Source: Adenanthera pavonina (taxonomy: Eukaryota; Streptophyta; Magnoliopsida; Fabales; Fabaceae). Taken from it: a stretch of DNA of 64,000 bases. The DNA lies in the NCBI GenBank assembly GCA_026686845.1, contig JAIVEN010000015.1, positions 18,891,501-18,955,500 on the forward strand, in the 5' to 3' direction. A program made the translations under genes and the position numbers. The notes under the pieces were generated by a model. It ran no database searches. It saw only the letters and a program-made list of their open reading frames with translations, and was not told where the DNA came from. Of this stretch, positions 26,195 through 37,940 are shown in pieces. Numbering within the stretch: position 1 is the first letter of the stretch; each line of letters opens with the position of its first letter.

Positions 26195-27669
26195 ATGAAT
26201 AGGAATGGGAAGAGATCAGAGGAAAGCTGGAGCTGCTATTTCCACCCAAAACAGAGAGTTATGGGGGTGTGTCCCTTGTGTTTGAATGACAAGCTCCTTA
26301 TTTTAGCAGAGAAACAAGGCCACTCTGCTTCCATTCCAACTTGCTCACGCAGGAGACCTCAATCTACTTCTTCCATTCAAAAGATCTTTCCTTTTCGCTC
26401 TCTTTTCACTCGTCCTCAGTCTCACAACCATCACTCTGATGCCTCTTCCAGTCCAGAAGGTAATAAATTAATAATACCTCCCTCCTGTCTGTTTCTCTTG
26501 TTCTTCCCATCTCTCTCTGTACAAGAATTTTGCAAGGCAAATGAAACTTTTTTTTTCCTGGGTATCACACATAATAATTAATAGCTACAGTGGATATTTT
26601 GATTTTTGTTCTCTTCTTATTAGTTGGTGATGGTGAGGTGGGGGCAGGAGTAGTTGGTATCCATGAATGACTTTCATAATGAGAGGAGAATTAGCAGGAG
26701 CAGTGCATGTGTGTGTCTTTGTGCTCAAGATTAGGTTGAGGCGGTGACAAAATTAAGGTCAAAAAGCGTAGATATGTTAAGACAAGAGTGGTGAGGCAGC
26801 AGGTGAGGATTTGGCCTGTCATATGGCAGCTTGATTCAAATCCCGAGAGCCATTAAGATACTGAGAAAAGATTACTGTTGCTACATTATATTATATATGG
26901 ATATGGTGGGAAATTTGGGTACAAAACAAATTGGGTTAGTTCTCTTCTTTTGAATTTAATTGTATTACCAAAGCTATATCCACCTTTTCTTATATACACC
27001 ACTGTTTCTAGCTAGCTAACGCAAGATTAAGAATTTACGATGCTGATAAATCAAATATGGTTGATTTTGAACTTACCTGCTTATTTAATCATATGCATCT
27101 GTGCACCATATATGATATGCTAATTCAAAAAATGAACAGAACAGGTAGGTGTCTACCTGTTGGCATAATACCACATGAATTGATCTTCTTCCATAAATCC
27201 AAAACTAACAGTTTCTTCAGGTGCATGAATGCTGCTACTAAATAATTTGCAGTTATATTTGTTCCTTTAATTTTAATTTTGCTGTTCTCTCTTTTTGAAG
27301 ATTATAGAAGTGTTGGTAATCATAATGACATTCTAGATTAACCTTTATTTTACAGGGTCATACATATCCATCAAATTTGAAGGGAATGGGGCAGCATCGT
27401 GGGAGAAGAATACAGTGTCTGAGGTGTCTCTGGATAATTGCAATATGTCCTGGAACCATCCCAGTTTGATGATCCCAAACAAGGACTCCAAGAAGAGGGT
27501 GGTAGAGCATGGGAAATCACGTGACCCGCTTAGGTGGCGGAAGCGGATAGGGCACCTGTTCCACGTCATCAGATGGAAGAAATCCATCAACGTTCACGTG
27601 GAAGGAGTCAAGATGAGGAAGACTTGGATGAGGACACTGACAAAGAGAAAGGGAACGGATTTGAAATAA
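26195..27669 (+). CDS. Plant protein of unknown function with an N-terminal C-x2-H/C-x2-C motif, 192 aa
   Basis: Exons 26195-26459 and 27356-27669 join in frame (579 nt); the ~0.9-kb intron has GT-AG ends. Residues 10-40 contain SCYFHPKQRVMGVCPLCLND, then a leucine-rich stretch, a compact Cys/His cluster resembling the N-termini of several plant-only families. The middle is Ser/His-rich (SQSHNHHSDASSSPEG). Exon 2 has a moderately conserved-looking EVSLDNCNMSW segment and ends in a strongly basic region (RWRKRIGHLFHVIRWKK ... RKTWMRTLTKRKG). No signal peptide or membrane segment. I recognise the type (uncharacterised eudicot proteins with CPLCLNERL) but no function. The frame is open back to about 26159, but 26195 is the first ATG. 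Confidence 0.7.
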
Positions 27670-30452
27670 AGGAAAAGGCTTTTCAATTTTCGTTGTGGCG
27701 TGGGTGGGGTTGCTCGTCTCTCCTCACCGTCACCATATAAGTATAAAGTTATATCATCAAACACCATAGATGGTAGACTCAGATATATTAGCTTTACTTC
27801 GCTATAAAAGAAACTGCCTTTTCAGTTCACAAAAAGAAGAAGAACTGCTCTGTAATAGTAATAGTGTGCATCTGAGGCTTGAGTGGTTGGAGTTCTTGTC
27901 AACTGATTTCCTTGTGCGATCTCCCTATCTTCTTCATACAGCCTGTAAAGACTTGTTGAAAATGCTTTTGATTTAAGATTTTATTTTATATATATATATA
28001 TATACTTAAAAAGGATCGAATTAGAGTATTTCTTTGTGTACTGTGGACTGCCATACTCCCATGTTAGGTACCCATGGTGGGAAACGGTGAAGCAAAAGGG
28101 GGGGGCCTATCGGGGAAGGGCATAGGACATGTAATATTGTTGTCTCAGCGGAACAATGTCTGGGGTTCCTTAGAAATGAATTCTCAAATGACACTCAAAG
28201 GTGAGATAAAGTGGCATCAAATTATGAATGTTAAGTAAGAGGTACTGGCAATCAATAATAATGATGAATCCCAATAATATTCTTCCCACGTGCAAGTCAG
28301 AGTGCATGTGTGCATGTCCGATTAGGCCCCTTATTGTAAGAATGGACGGCAAATCGATAGGATAGGACCCCCAATGGACATGGACATGGCTGGTAGAGAA
28401 AAGCTCTCGAAGGAAAAGGACAAAACATACCTTCCAACCCAAATCAACAAGTGTATCACAAGAGGGACATGTAGGAAGTGTGGCATCATTTCCATCACAG
28501 CAACATATATTCGTTCATTTGTAGGAATAGGATTGAAATTTCCATTATTGTGTGTGTGTGTGTAACTTTATCATTACGTTTAAGGTTCATCTGAAAAGGG
28601 TTGTGTAATGAGCAACTTTATCGTAATTAATGAGCTGATGCTCAATTCTCGCCATAGATTGAAGAATTAATAATTAATGCATTTCCCTTTCAGATAAAGA
28701 AATTTTGATGGCTAATTGATCACTTCAACAGAAGGGAGCAGTGTTGTGGCATTAATTGAGAAGGAAGGAAGGAAGGCAGACATAACTTATATTTAATATA
28801 TCTAGTTGGTATGTTCAGGTCGAGAATATGGTACATATACGTGAATATTTAGAATATATGTCTCAATCTTAAATTTGAGATGGTAAGATCATATTGAACA
28901 GACCCGGCACACTTGTATACACACATATATTATAAAGAATAAATTACTTCTTTATTTCTTTTGGAGATGATTAAATTACACGTCTTTTTATCAAAAAAAT
29001 ATCTATACAAAAATCTTTTAAAATTCAAAGATGCATAAAAAACTTAATATTATTCATTTTTACTAAAAGATATGTTTTTAAAATTTTCATTTTTGATATT
29101 TATTTTGTGTTCAAATTTAAAAATTTTGATTAATTTTAAATAATGTATGTTAAACATTTGTTATATTATACAAATAATAAATATAAGGTTGTTTTGATCA
29201 AAATAAATATTATTTTTATTTATCATATATAGATACATACTAAATTTAAAGGAATATAGACGAATTTGATATATTTCAGCCATGTAGGATAAAGTCGGGG
29301 GAAAAAAGCCATGTTGGATAGAGGAGAGATTAAATTTCTAACATTTGGATAATTTGAGGATTAACTCTTTAACCGTGTAAAACTATAAGGAGTGACATAA
29401 TAAAATTGAAACCACATAGACCAATATAAAAATTGCGTAGAATTTTAAGGACCAAAAGGTCCTTTCACCCTATGAGATGTCATTGATAACAAAATTTGAC
29501 AAACATAAAAAAATTAATAATTTTAAATTTAAAAATTAACAAGATTAATAAAAAAAAAGCTGCATATAGCTATATAAAGTATAAAATCTTTAACAAGTTA
29601 TATTATTCATGATTCATGAATAATGGGACCCATTTATCATACTTTTATACAACCCACATAACCTAGGCTAACCTTTGATAATAGAATTAATCATTCCCAT
29701 ATTTAAAAGGCAAACTAACAAATTTTTTTCTTAAAGCAAAACCAATTTTTGATGACAAGGAATAACAGAGCAACTGCAGTCGTTTTCCCATAGGGAAAAA
29801 AAAAAAGAAAAATCAAACATATGATTTAACAGCCCATTCATGTAATGTGCACATGATAATACTTAATAAATGTGACTATTACAGCAAGGAATGTTGCCCT
29901 AAAAATAAAGGGTGATTTGAATGGGTAGCGACAATGAGGGACTTGAGATGAGAGTCACAACTTTAGTTTGATAATTGTCAAAGGCAAAGCTCATGAAAAA
30001 TAAGTTGAAGTTGCCATTTTTCTCCATCTTAACAAATAATACAGAGACGTAGCTAACCCCCTCGGTCCCCTTCATGTCCCCTGTTCCTTTCTCTTTCAAT
30101 ATATAAAATGATGTAATTGCCACCAATCTCCCCTATCTTCCTTCATTTTCTTCCTCATCCCTCTTTTCATTTCATTTCAAATTACTACCATCCCACTTGA
30201 TATTATTCTTCTCTTCCTCTTTCTTCATCTCCTTTTACATTACTATTCATTTAAATGCTCAAACCTTTATTACTATATCAGAGTTTGAGCTGTTGGTAAG
30301 GGTGAACCTTTATTTAGTAATAGCTTCTCAAAGCTGTAGGTAATCATATATGTATATATATATATATAAGAGCAGTTATACACCATTATTAATGTTACAG
30401 ACATGAAATTTAATTTAAGTCCAAGTGATTCCCATCAAGAGGCCTTTGATTA
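27670..30452. other. Intergenic between the unknown-protein gene and the GDSL array
   Basis: 27670-28000 should hold the 3' UTR of the upstream gene. There is a TA tract at about 27990-28004 and a GT tract near 28550-28562. 28900-29700 is very AT-rich. No further gene is supported; the frames at 28170-28442 and 29899-30126 are unlike any family. Confidence 0.45.
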
Positions 30453-32758
30453 TTAGTTCATAATCTTGGAAAATTTTCTGAAACATGCCATGTTCAAGGG
30501 AAGGGGTGGATCTGAGAAAGCCCCACTTGAGATTTGATCAAAGACGACTTTGTTAGCTGCCTCTGTATAGTGAACTCCATCCCAATTCACTCTCACTGAT
30601 GGCCTTTCACAAGATCCCACAAAAAATTCAGTGCCATTCACAATTACTGTGCTTCCACACCCACCATTGCCATAGTTATACTCCCCTCCATACCCACAAC
30701 ATGCCCCCAGTGGCTTCTCAAATCCTACACTTTCATAAAGACAAGCTTACTGGTTACCACTCATATCATAGATAGTAGGCAAGCATAAGAAATGTCCTCA
30801 TTTGTAATTAGACTCACCGTATTTTTTTGAGTTGCAAATCAGAGAATACTTGGCAGAATAAATATCTACGAATGTGATTGCAGCCAGAGGAAGGTCCTCT
30901 CGAAGTTGAATTATGGTTTCTTTCAACTTGTAGTTGAAGTATTGAGCTATTTCATTATAATGTTTCGCACAACCACATCCATCTCTTTCAGCTAGTAAAA
31001 AGCTTGTGAGAATACGAGGGAGGCAACCAATAGGTCCTGTGTTGTGTATCCAAAATGATCTTCCTCCCAAATTGTATATGTTCTTCATTACCCAATTCAT
31101 TCTCAAAAATTAGTTGAAGTTAATTAAAACCCAAGCACAACCAAATTATCAATAATGGGGAAGTAAGTTACCTTGATATTATATGAGAAAGCGTCAGTTA
31201 TATTAGGTATAGAAGCATTGACTTGTTCTAAAGTCTTGTTACTAAAGAACCCAGCATCAAGATCATTCTGTCCAATATCAAATGTGTACAAAGCTTCACT
31301 AAAATATTTTTCCTTAGGCATCAAGCTTGCAAATATTCCTCCTACCAACAAAATTTCATAAAAATCACAGAATAAATTATATACTTCATATTAATAGATA
31401 CCAATTCATATAAATTAGTTACCTTGGTGTCTAATAAATTGTGTTTTCAGTATGAATGTTTTGAACTGAGAGACTTGTATATCAAGGTAGAAAGGATTAA
31501 ATATATCCTTAGACATGATACTGGGTGGGAGTGTGATTCTTGATCCTGATACTGCAAAATTGGCTCCGTGTGTGTAGTTGATTGCCAAGGAATCAAGATA
31601 TGCACTGAGATAGGGAAGCCCAAAATTTTGCGCTGAATTTAAAAAAAAAATCAAATTAATAATTCAAAATATTTAGTGGAAAATAAATTTACAAATTATA
31701 ATTAAAATTCTGTTATGCAAAATAGGGTTTGGGCTTAGAATTACACTACGTACCTTAGTTTACAATCATTGTGTGTAATGTATCAAGGGAAATTAACTAC
31801 GTTCTTTGCCAACATCCAAGTTAAGGAAAAATAATCTTAATTCGTAGGACCCAGAAGTTTAAAAGTTATATTCCCAAAGTTCTAGAAAATTGCCATTCCA
31901 TCTCAATACTTAAAAAAAACACAAGAAAGTTAGTTGGACTACTCATTATCGGCCCTTTTGGTTAATCTAACCGTCAAAGTAACCAAATTGGTTTGATGGA
32001 CCTATTGCGAAGTCATCTTAACCTATTTCATGCTCTGCAACATTAAATTTCGGAGAACCCAGAAACATGCTCCTCTAGTCTCTACTCCTTAAAAAAACAA
32101 AAGGAAAAAGAAAAGGACCATTTTACCCAAAAAAAGGAAAAAAGAAAAGGACCATCTGTAGTAAGGCTCATCATGTGCTGTGCTAGGCCCAATAGTTAAG
32201 ATAGATAGTCAGTTGCCAGTTTGTTGAGCTAAGTCGTTGATTGATTAGTTGAGTCTAAGAACGATGAAAGGAGATGTACTTCTTGATGACAGAATAGATT
32301 CCAGATCTTGCGCTAAATCTAGATTCCTGCAGCTATCTAATAGAAGAACTATAAGAAACTCTAGTTGGATGGATAATTGGGTGTTTAAGTTAAAAGGCTA
32401 TATGTTACCGCTTGAACTGCTTAACGAGAGGCCCGTCTAAGAGACTAACAATAAAATGTGCAGCAGAAAGTGAAGATGGATTAAACAAATAAATACCTAT
32501 GAAATCGATGATGAGCCGGCCATCGCACAACCTTCCTGCAGGTCTGTGAAAATAGGTCTCCCCATATGGTGATGTTGGTGCTCTAAATGCAGCAGCAAAG
32601 CCACCAGTATCGGAGTTAGAAGCCCCGAAATTAAAGATTGCAGGAAATTCGCATACTTCAGTGGCCAAAACTGGGTTCAGTAATATGGTTGCAATACATA
32701 AAAGCACCCAACAACAAGGGAATGAGATGGGAAACTTGATCGTGTTAAGAGACTCCAT
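30453..32758 (-). CDS. GDSL esterase/lipase, ENOD8/FXG1-like, copy A (392 aa)
   Basis: Secreted SGNH-fold hydrolase that cleaves ester bonds of lipids or cell-wall acyl groups; the substrate is unknown. Minus-strand exons 32758-32497, 31632-31423, 31341-31172, 31082-30818, 30724-30453 join in frame. A signal peptide is seen (hydrophobic WVLLCIATILLNPVLA, cleavage probably after VLA). Block I reads FGASNSDTGG: the catalytic Ser is present but the usual Asp before it is Ala. Then GRLIIDFIAQNFGLPYLSAY, block III FDIGQNDLDAG, SFWIHNTGPIGCLP, and the catalytic Asp/His pair in WDGVHYTEAAN. The exon 4 acceptor (aag|AAC) is chosen because it gives the conserved KNIYNLGGRSFW junction in both A and B. 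Same exon sizes as copy B except the last. Intact reading frame. Confidence 0.88.
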
Positions 32759-33249
32759 GGGCCAAAAGCACAGAGAGATCAGAAGTCGGGTCTCTCGTTT
32801 TGCTACCGTATAAGATAGACACGACTACTAGACTTTCCTAGTTTATAGTAGCGTCTGACGTCATTTTGGTCCGTTTGTCAAATTTGGAAAACAAAGATGG
32901 GCATGGATAAACGTCGTGTCGAATCGAACTATCTCTTCTAACGCCAATTGGCAATGAATCTCAACCAAAAAGTTTTAGTAGTTATATGATGCAATTTGAG
33001 AAGGAAGCGAGCCTAGTTATGGAAAAGTACTTAAAAAGTTTCTTATACACTAATACACACACGGATACAGATATAGATGAACGACTGTGAAAACATAGAG
33101 AGAGGGAAGACATAAAAACATATAAAGCTCATTAAATAGTGAATAATAAGAGCCACTATGAGTGTGGCATATGCACGGAGGAATTCACTTTATTTGAAAT
33201 ACAAATGGAAGAAGTGATAAGCAGCTAAAGTTTATTAGTTCAGAGTCTT
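32759..33249. other. Spacer between GDSL copies A and B
   Basis: Holds the 5' region of copy A (minus strand) and the 3' end of copy B. About 0.5 kb, no other gene. The short spacing fits tandem duplication. Confidence 0.5.
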
Positions 33250-35304
33250 CTATGAATTTCTGTAACACGCCTTGTTCAAGGGAAGGGGTGGATCTGAGAA
33301 AGCCCCACTCAAGATTTGATCAAAGATGACTCTGTTAGCTGCCTCTGTGTAATGAATTCCATCCCAATTCACTCGAGTTGATGGGCTTTCACACGATCCC
33401 ACAAAAATTTCAGTGCCATTCACAGTCACTGTGCCTCCACACTCAACACTGTCATCATAGTTGTACTCCCCTCCATATCCACAGCATGCCACAAGTGGCT
33501 TCTCGAATCCTACACATTCATCAGACCAACTTTACCGCTCACATCCATATGTTACCAGCTAAGTTTGTGCATAAAACAAGTGTGATCATTGCTAACTAGT
33601 CTTACCATATTTCTTTGGGTTGCTGAACAGAGAATATTTGATAGAATATATATCTACGTATGTGATTGCAGCTAGAGGGAGGTCTTTTCGAAGTTGAACT
33701 GTGGCTTCCTTCAACTTGTAGTTGAAATATTGAGCTACTTCATTATAAGGCTTTGCACAACCATACACATCTCTTTCAGCAGATAAAAAGTTGGCCAAAA
33801 TGTAAGGGAGGCATCCAATGGGTCCTGTGCTGTGTATCCAGAACGATCTAGCTCCCAAATTGTATATGTTCTTCATCGTCGAGTTCATCAATTCAGACCA
33901 AAAAATGATCAGTACAAAAATAAAGTCTAAACATAATCCACATTACCAATGTTGGGATATTAAATTACCTTAAGATTGGTTGAGAAAGCATTGACTATGT
34001 CAGGTACAGAAGCATTAACTTGTTCTACAGTTTTATTAGTAAAAAAGCCAGCACCGAGGTCATTTTGACCGATATCAAATGTGTATAAAGCTTCACCAAA
34101 ATAATTTTCTTTGGGCATCAGGTTTGCAAATATTCCTCCTGACAACAATTTCATATCAGTCACAAAAAAAGTGATAACTAATGATCCGAAAAGCATAAAA
34201 AAGATCTTAATGATTTATATCAATTACCTTGATGTCGAATAAATTGTGTTCTGGGTATAAATTCTTTGAACTGAAAATACTGTATGTCAAGGTAAAAGGG
34301 ACTGAAACCGCCCTCAGGTATAATACGAGGTGGAAGTCTGATTGTTGATGCTGATGTTGCAAAATTTGCTCCATGTGTAAAGTTGGTTCCAAGAGAATCA
34401 AGATATGCACTAAGATAAGGGAGTCCAAAATTCTGGGCTGAAATTACAAAAATACTAATCAAGACAATAATCCAAAAATACATAGTCTGTCACACAAGTT
34501 ACAACAAGGAAATTACTTCCGTTCACTGTCAAGATGAAATGAAGGGAAAAAATGGGTTTGGTAGGACCCAAAAGTATTTTACTGGGTATATTCCCAAAAA
34601 TTTTACTTGTCCTTTAGGCCCCAAATTAAATATACTTGTTAGTTGTCATTATTATTATTATTTTTTATTTTATAACATTGTTAGTTGTCATTATTATTAT
34701 TATTTTTTATTTTATAACATTGTTAGTTGTTTGTTAAAGCAAACGTAAGTAGCTTTGAATGCTTTGATGGACTACTCAAATTACTACTACGCCAACGTCA
34801 TCTTCACCATCAATATCCTCTATATCCCTTTCTCTGCTATATTAAAGAGCAAACAGAAACATGCTTTTCTAATAGAACTCAGAAATTTTGGTAAGAAAAA
34901 AAAAATCTCAGAAATTGTGGCTGCATGTGCATTTCTGAATAAAGGGCATGTTACCACTTGAATTGCTGAACGAAGAAGCCCGTCTAAGTGACAGAGTAAA
35001 CATGCGAACCAGAAAGAGAAGATCAATTAAACAAATAGATACCTATGAAATCGATGATGAGACGGCCATCGGAGAACCTTCCTACGGGTCTGTGAAAATA
35101 TGTCTCACCATACGGTGGTGTTGGTGCTATAAGTGAAGCAGCCAAGCCACCAGTATCGGAGTTAGAGTCGCCGAAGTTAAAAATGGCCGGAAATTTACAC
35201 GCTTTAGTGGCGAAAACAGGGTTCAATAACGTGGCTGCAGTACACAAAGGCACCAAACAACGAAGGAATGAGACCACAAGCTTGGTACTGTTAAGAGACC
35301 CCAT
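33250..35304 (-). CDS. GDSL esterase/lipase, ENOD8/FXG1-like, copy B (388 aa)
   Basis: Minus-strand exons 35304-35043, 34437-34228, 34138-33969, 33870-33606, 33509-33250; the first four have exactly the sizes of copy A (262, 210, 170, 265 nt). Signal peptide LVPLCTAATLLNPVFA. All catalytic blocks look intact: FGDSNSDTGG (nucleophile Ser), FDIGQNDLGAG (oxyanion Asn), and WDGIHYTEAAN (Asp/His). Secreted hydrolase; substrate unknown. ATG 35304 is preferred over an upstream in-frame ATG at 35409 because MGSLNSTK aligns with the starts of A and C and places the signal peptide at the N-terminus. Intron 1 shares clear sequence with intron 1 of A and C, so the copies arose by duplication of the whole gene. 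Confidence 0.9.
34639..34722. repeat. Perfect 42-bp tandem duplication in intron 1 of GDSL copy B
   Basis: 34639-34680 and 34681-34722 are identical (ttagttgtcattattatt ... tataacattg), followed by the first 8 bases of a third unit. Identity points to a recent event or replication slippage; copies A and C lack it. Confidence 0.9.
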
Positions 35305-35604
35305 TGGCCAAAAGCAGATAGAGCTCAAAAGCAAACTTGGGTCTTTTATGGTACCGCAAATGGCAGACTTTTCCAACGTACTACAAAATACCATTCTTTT
35401 TTTATACACCCAACGTACAAAATAAAATACTGCCGTAACTGAGACGCTTGCACATCTTGTATCGGCCTTTTCACATGTACACTATAAATTAAAAATCACA
35501 TTATTAATATTAAAATATTATAAATTTTACTTCTTAGTGTCCTTGAGATTAAATATCTACTCTCACACATTTCAATTTAATACAAATTGACATTTGATAT
35601 TATT
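35305..35604. other. 5' region of GDSL copy B
   Basis: The likely promoter/5' UTR of copy B on the minus strand, up to the edge of the palindromic cluster. Nothing else seen. Confidence 0.45.
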
Positions 35605-36340
35605 TTTTCTAAATATAAGGTGACAGACTTATCACCCATTCCCCCACTTCCCTCTTCCAACCACCTACTCCCCCATCACCGCGAAAAAATAATTACATAA
35701 TTATAATAATAATATATATAATATTTATATTGATAATTATAATATATTTAGTATAGTATAAATAAATATTAAAATAAATCCCATTTAAATGTTTAAAATT
35801 TAATAAAAAATTTTAAAATTATATTTAATTAAATTAAAGGAATAATTATTTTTAAAAACCTCTATGAAATTATATTTAGTTTAAAAAAATTAAAAATTTT
35901 AATTAATCTCATTTATCCTACATATGAGATATTTTGTTTTAATCATAAATATAAGATTATTTTTAAGATATGAAGTAGTATTTATTACACATTTTTAAAA
36001 AATATCCTTTTGTAATTTATTTCAATGAGAGAGAGAAAGAGATTAAATAAGAATAATTTTGGAATAATACTTTAATTTAAAAAAAAATAAGGTAATTAAC
36101 TAATTTTAAATCACATTCTTAATCTACATAATTCGGTTAAAATGATATTATATTAAGGACTGAATGTTCCTATATTAAGAAAATGGAAACATCGATACCA
36201 ATTGAGATATATGATGAGACGTGATAAAAAATTTTGAAATATTTCTTCCAATTCATAATATAACGATATTTTTTTTAAAATATGTAATAAATATTATCTC
36301 GTATATTATAAAAAAGGTATCATTTGGCTAAAAAAACTTA

Positions 36341-36973
36341 GGGAAAATGACACTTGAGGACCACAACTTTCAATTAATACCATTTTAGGACAAAAAAATT
36401 CAAAAATACTAGAAAAGGACCATAGTCTCAAATTGATCAAAATTCTAAATAGGAAATGACCCAAATACCATTGTTAAAATATTTTACACTCAACATCATC
36501 TTTTTACTACTCTTATTTAGAAATTTAACACTGAACTTCCCCGATTTTACACTGGACACAATAAAGAATTCAACTTTCAAAATTTTATACTCATCTTCCA
36601 TATTTTACTACTCATGTTTCACGATTTGACACTGAAGACTCCCGATTTTACATTGAATAAGTCTCAAAATTTTATACTCAACTTACACTTTTTACTACTC
36701 AACTTACACTTTTTACACTAACCTTCCTCAATTTTACACTCATATTTCACAATGTGTTCAGTATAAAATTGAGGATGTTCAGTATCAAATTTATGAAAAA
36801 GAGTAGTAAAAAGTAGATATTGAATGTAAAATCTTTTTACAAGGGTATTTAGTTCATTTCGTATTTACATTTTTTAATTAATTTGAGACTATGGTACTTT
36901 TATGGCATTTTCAAATTTTTTGGTCTTAAAATTGTATTAATTGAAAGTTTTGGTCATCAAGTATCATTTTTCC
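36341..36973. mobile_element. Mutator-type MITE, 633 bp, with 9-bp target duplication
   Basis: The left end GGGAAAATGACACTTGAGGA pairs with the reverse of the right end (GGAAAAATGATACTTGATGA); the inverted repeat continues for about 140 bases on each side. It is flanked by identical 9-base AAAAACTTA at 36332-36340 and 36974-36982, the duplication size typical of Mutator-like elements. The interior is repetitive (ttttacactcaac, ttttactact) and non-coding. Confidence 0.8.
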
Positions 36974-36999
36974 AAAAACTTAATATAAGATAGAAGGTA

Positions 37000-37263
37000 C
37001 TCCCTCCGGTGCCATATATAGGACCGTTTGTCCAGATCATAAATATAAGACCCTTTATAATATATGAGATAATATTTATTATACATTTTTAAAAAATATC
37101 CCTATTTAATGTATCCAAAGAGAAATAGAGAGAGATTAAATAAGGGTAGTTTTAAAAAAATGTTGGGATTTTTAGAGAAATCGATGTGGTTAATTAGTTT
37201 TAATTCTCATTGTTAATTCGCGTGATTCGGTTAAAAGGGTCTTATATTAAGGACCAGAGAGAG
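37000..37263. mobile_element. Stowaway-type MITE, 264 bp, TA target duplication
   Basis: Begins CTCCCTCCGGTGCCATATAT and ends GGACCAGAGAGAG; the ends are inverted repeats (ctccctccgg.gcc against ctctctctggtcc). TA flanks at 36998-36999 and 37264-37265. CTCCCTCCG is the classic Stowaway terminus. Same family as 17798-18053. Confidence 0.85.
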
Positions 37264-37940
37264 TAATATTTATTATATTTTTTTAAAAAATATCGTTATA
37301 TTAAGAATTGGAGGAAATATTTAAAAAGTTATCACCACATCTCATCATCTATCTCAATTTGTATCGATATTTCTATTTTCTTAATATAGGATCATTCGGT
37401 CCTTAATATAAGATCATTTTAATCGAATCATGTGGATTAAAAATGTGAATTAAAATTAATTAATTATCTTATTTTTTTTAAAATCAAAGCATTATTCCAA
37501 AACTATTCTTATTTAATCTCTTTCGCTCTCTTTGGAATGAATTACATAAGGACAATTTTTAAAAATGTGTAATAAATACTACTCATATCATAAAAATAAT
37601 CTTATATTTATGATTAAAGTAAAATATCTTATATGTAGGATAAATGAGATTAATTAGAATTTTTAATATCTTTTAAATTAAATATAATTTCATAGAGGTC
37701 TTTTGAAATTATTATCACTTTAATTTAATTAAATAATTTTTTTATTATATTTTAAAAATTTAAATAAAATTTATTTTAATATTTGTTTATATTATAATTA
37801 TCAATATAAATATTATATATATTTTTTGGTTGGGGGGGGGGTGTTGTTTGGGAGAGGAGAGGGGAGTGGGAGAATGGATGATGGGTGGATGAGGGTTGGC
37901 CTATTATCTTATGTTTGAAAAAAAATAATTATACCAAGGA

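Larger units (their letters stand above)
35605..37940. mobile_element. 2.3-kb imperfect palindrome built from MITE-family sequence
   Basis: 35605-36310 is the approximate reverse complement of 37262-37940. Matching landmarks: cttatcacccattcccccac against the gggag...gatgggtgg side, tacatatgagatattttgtt against aaaatatcttatatgtagga, and ttcctatattaagaaaatgg against tattttcttaatataggatc. Each arm also contains a stretch related to the 264-bp Stowaway MITE, in opposite orientations. Two younger elements (36341-36973 and 37000-37263) sit between the arms. No coding frames. Outer ends are not sharp. A transcript through it would fold into a long double-stranded RNA. Confidence 0.75.

Noticed and set aside
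26780..26860. tRNA/SINE-like phrase (ggtgagg ... gattcaaatccc)
   Set aside because: Box B-like only; box A and a tail are not convincing and no cloverleaf can be drawn.
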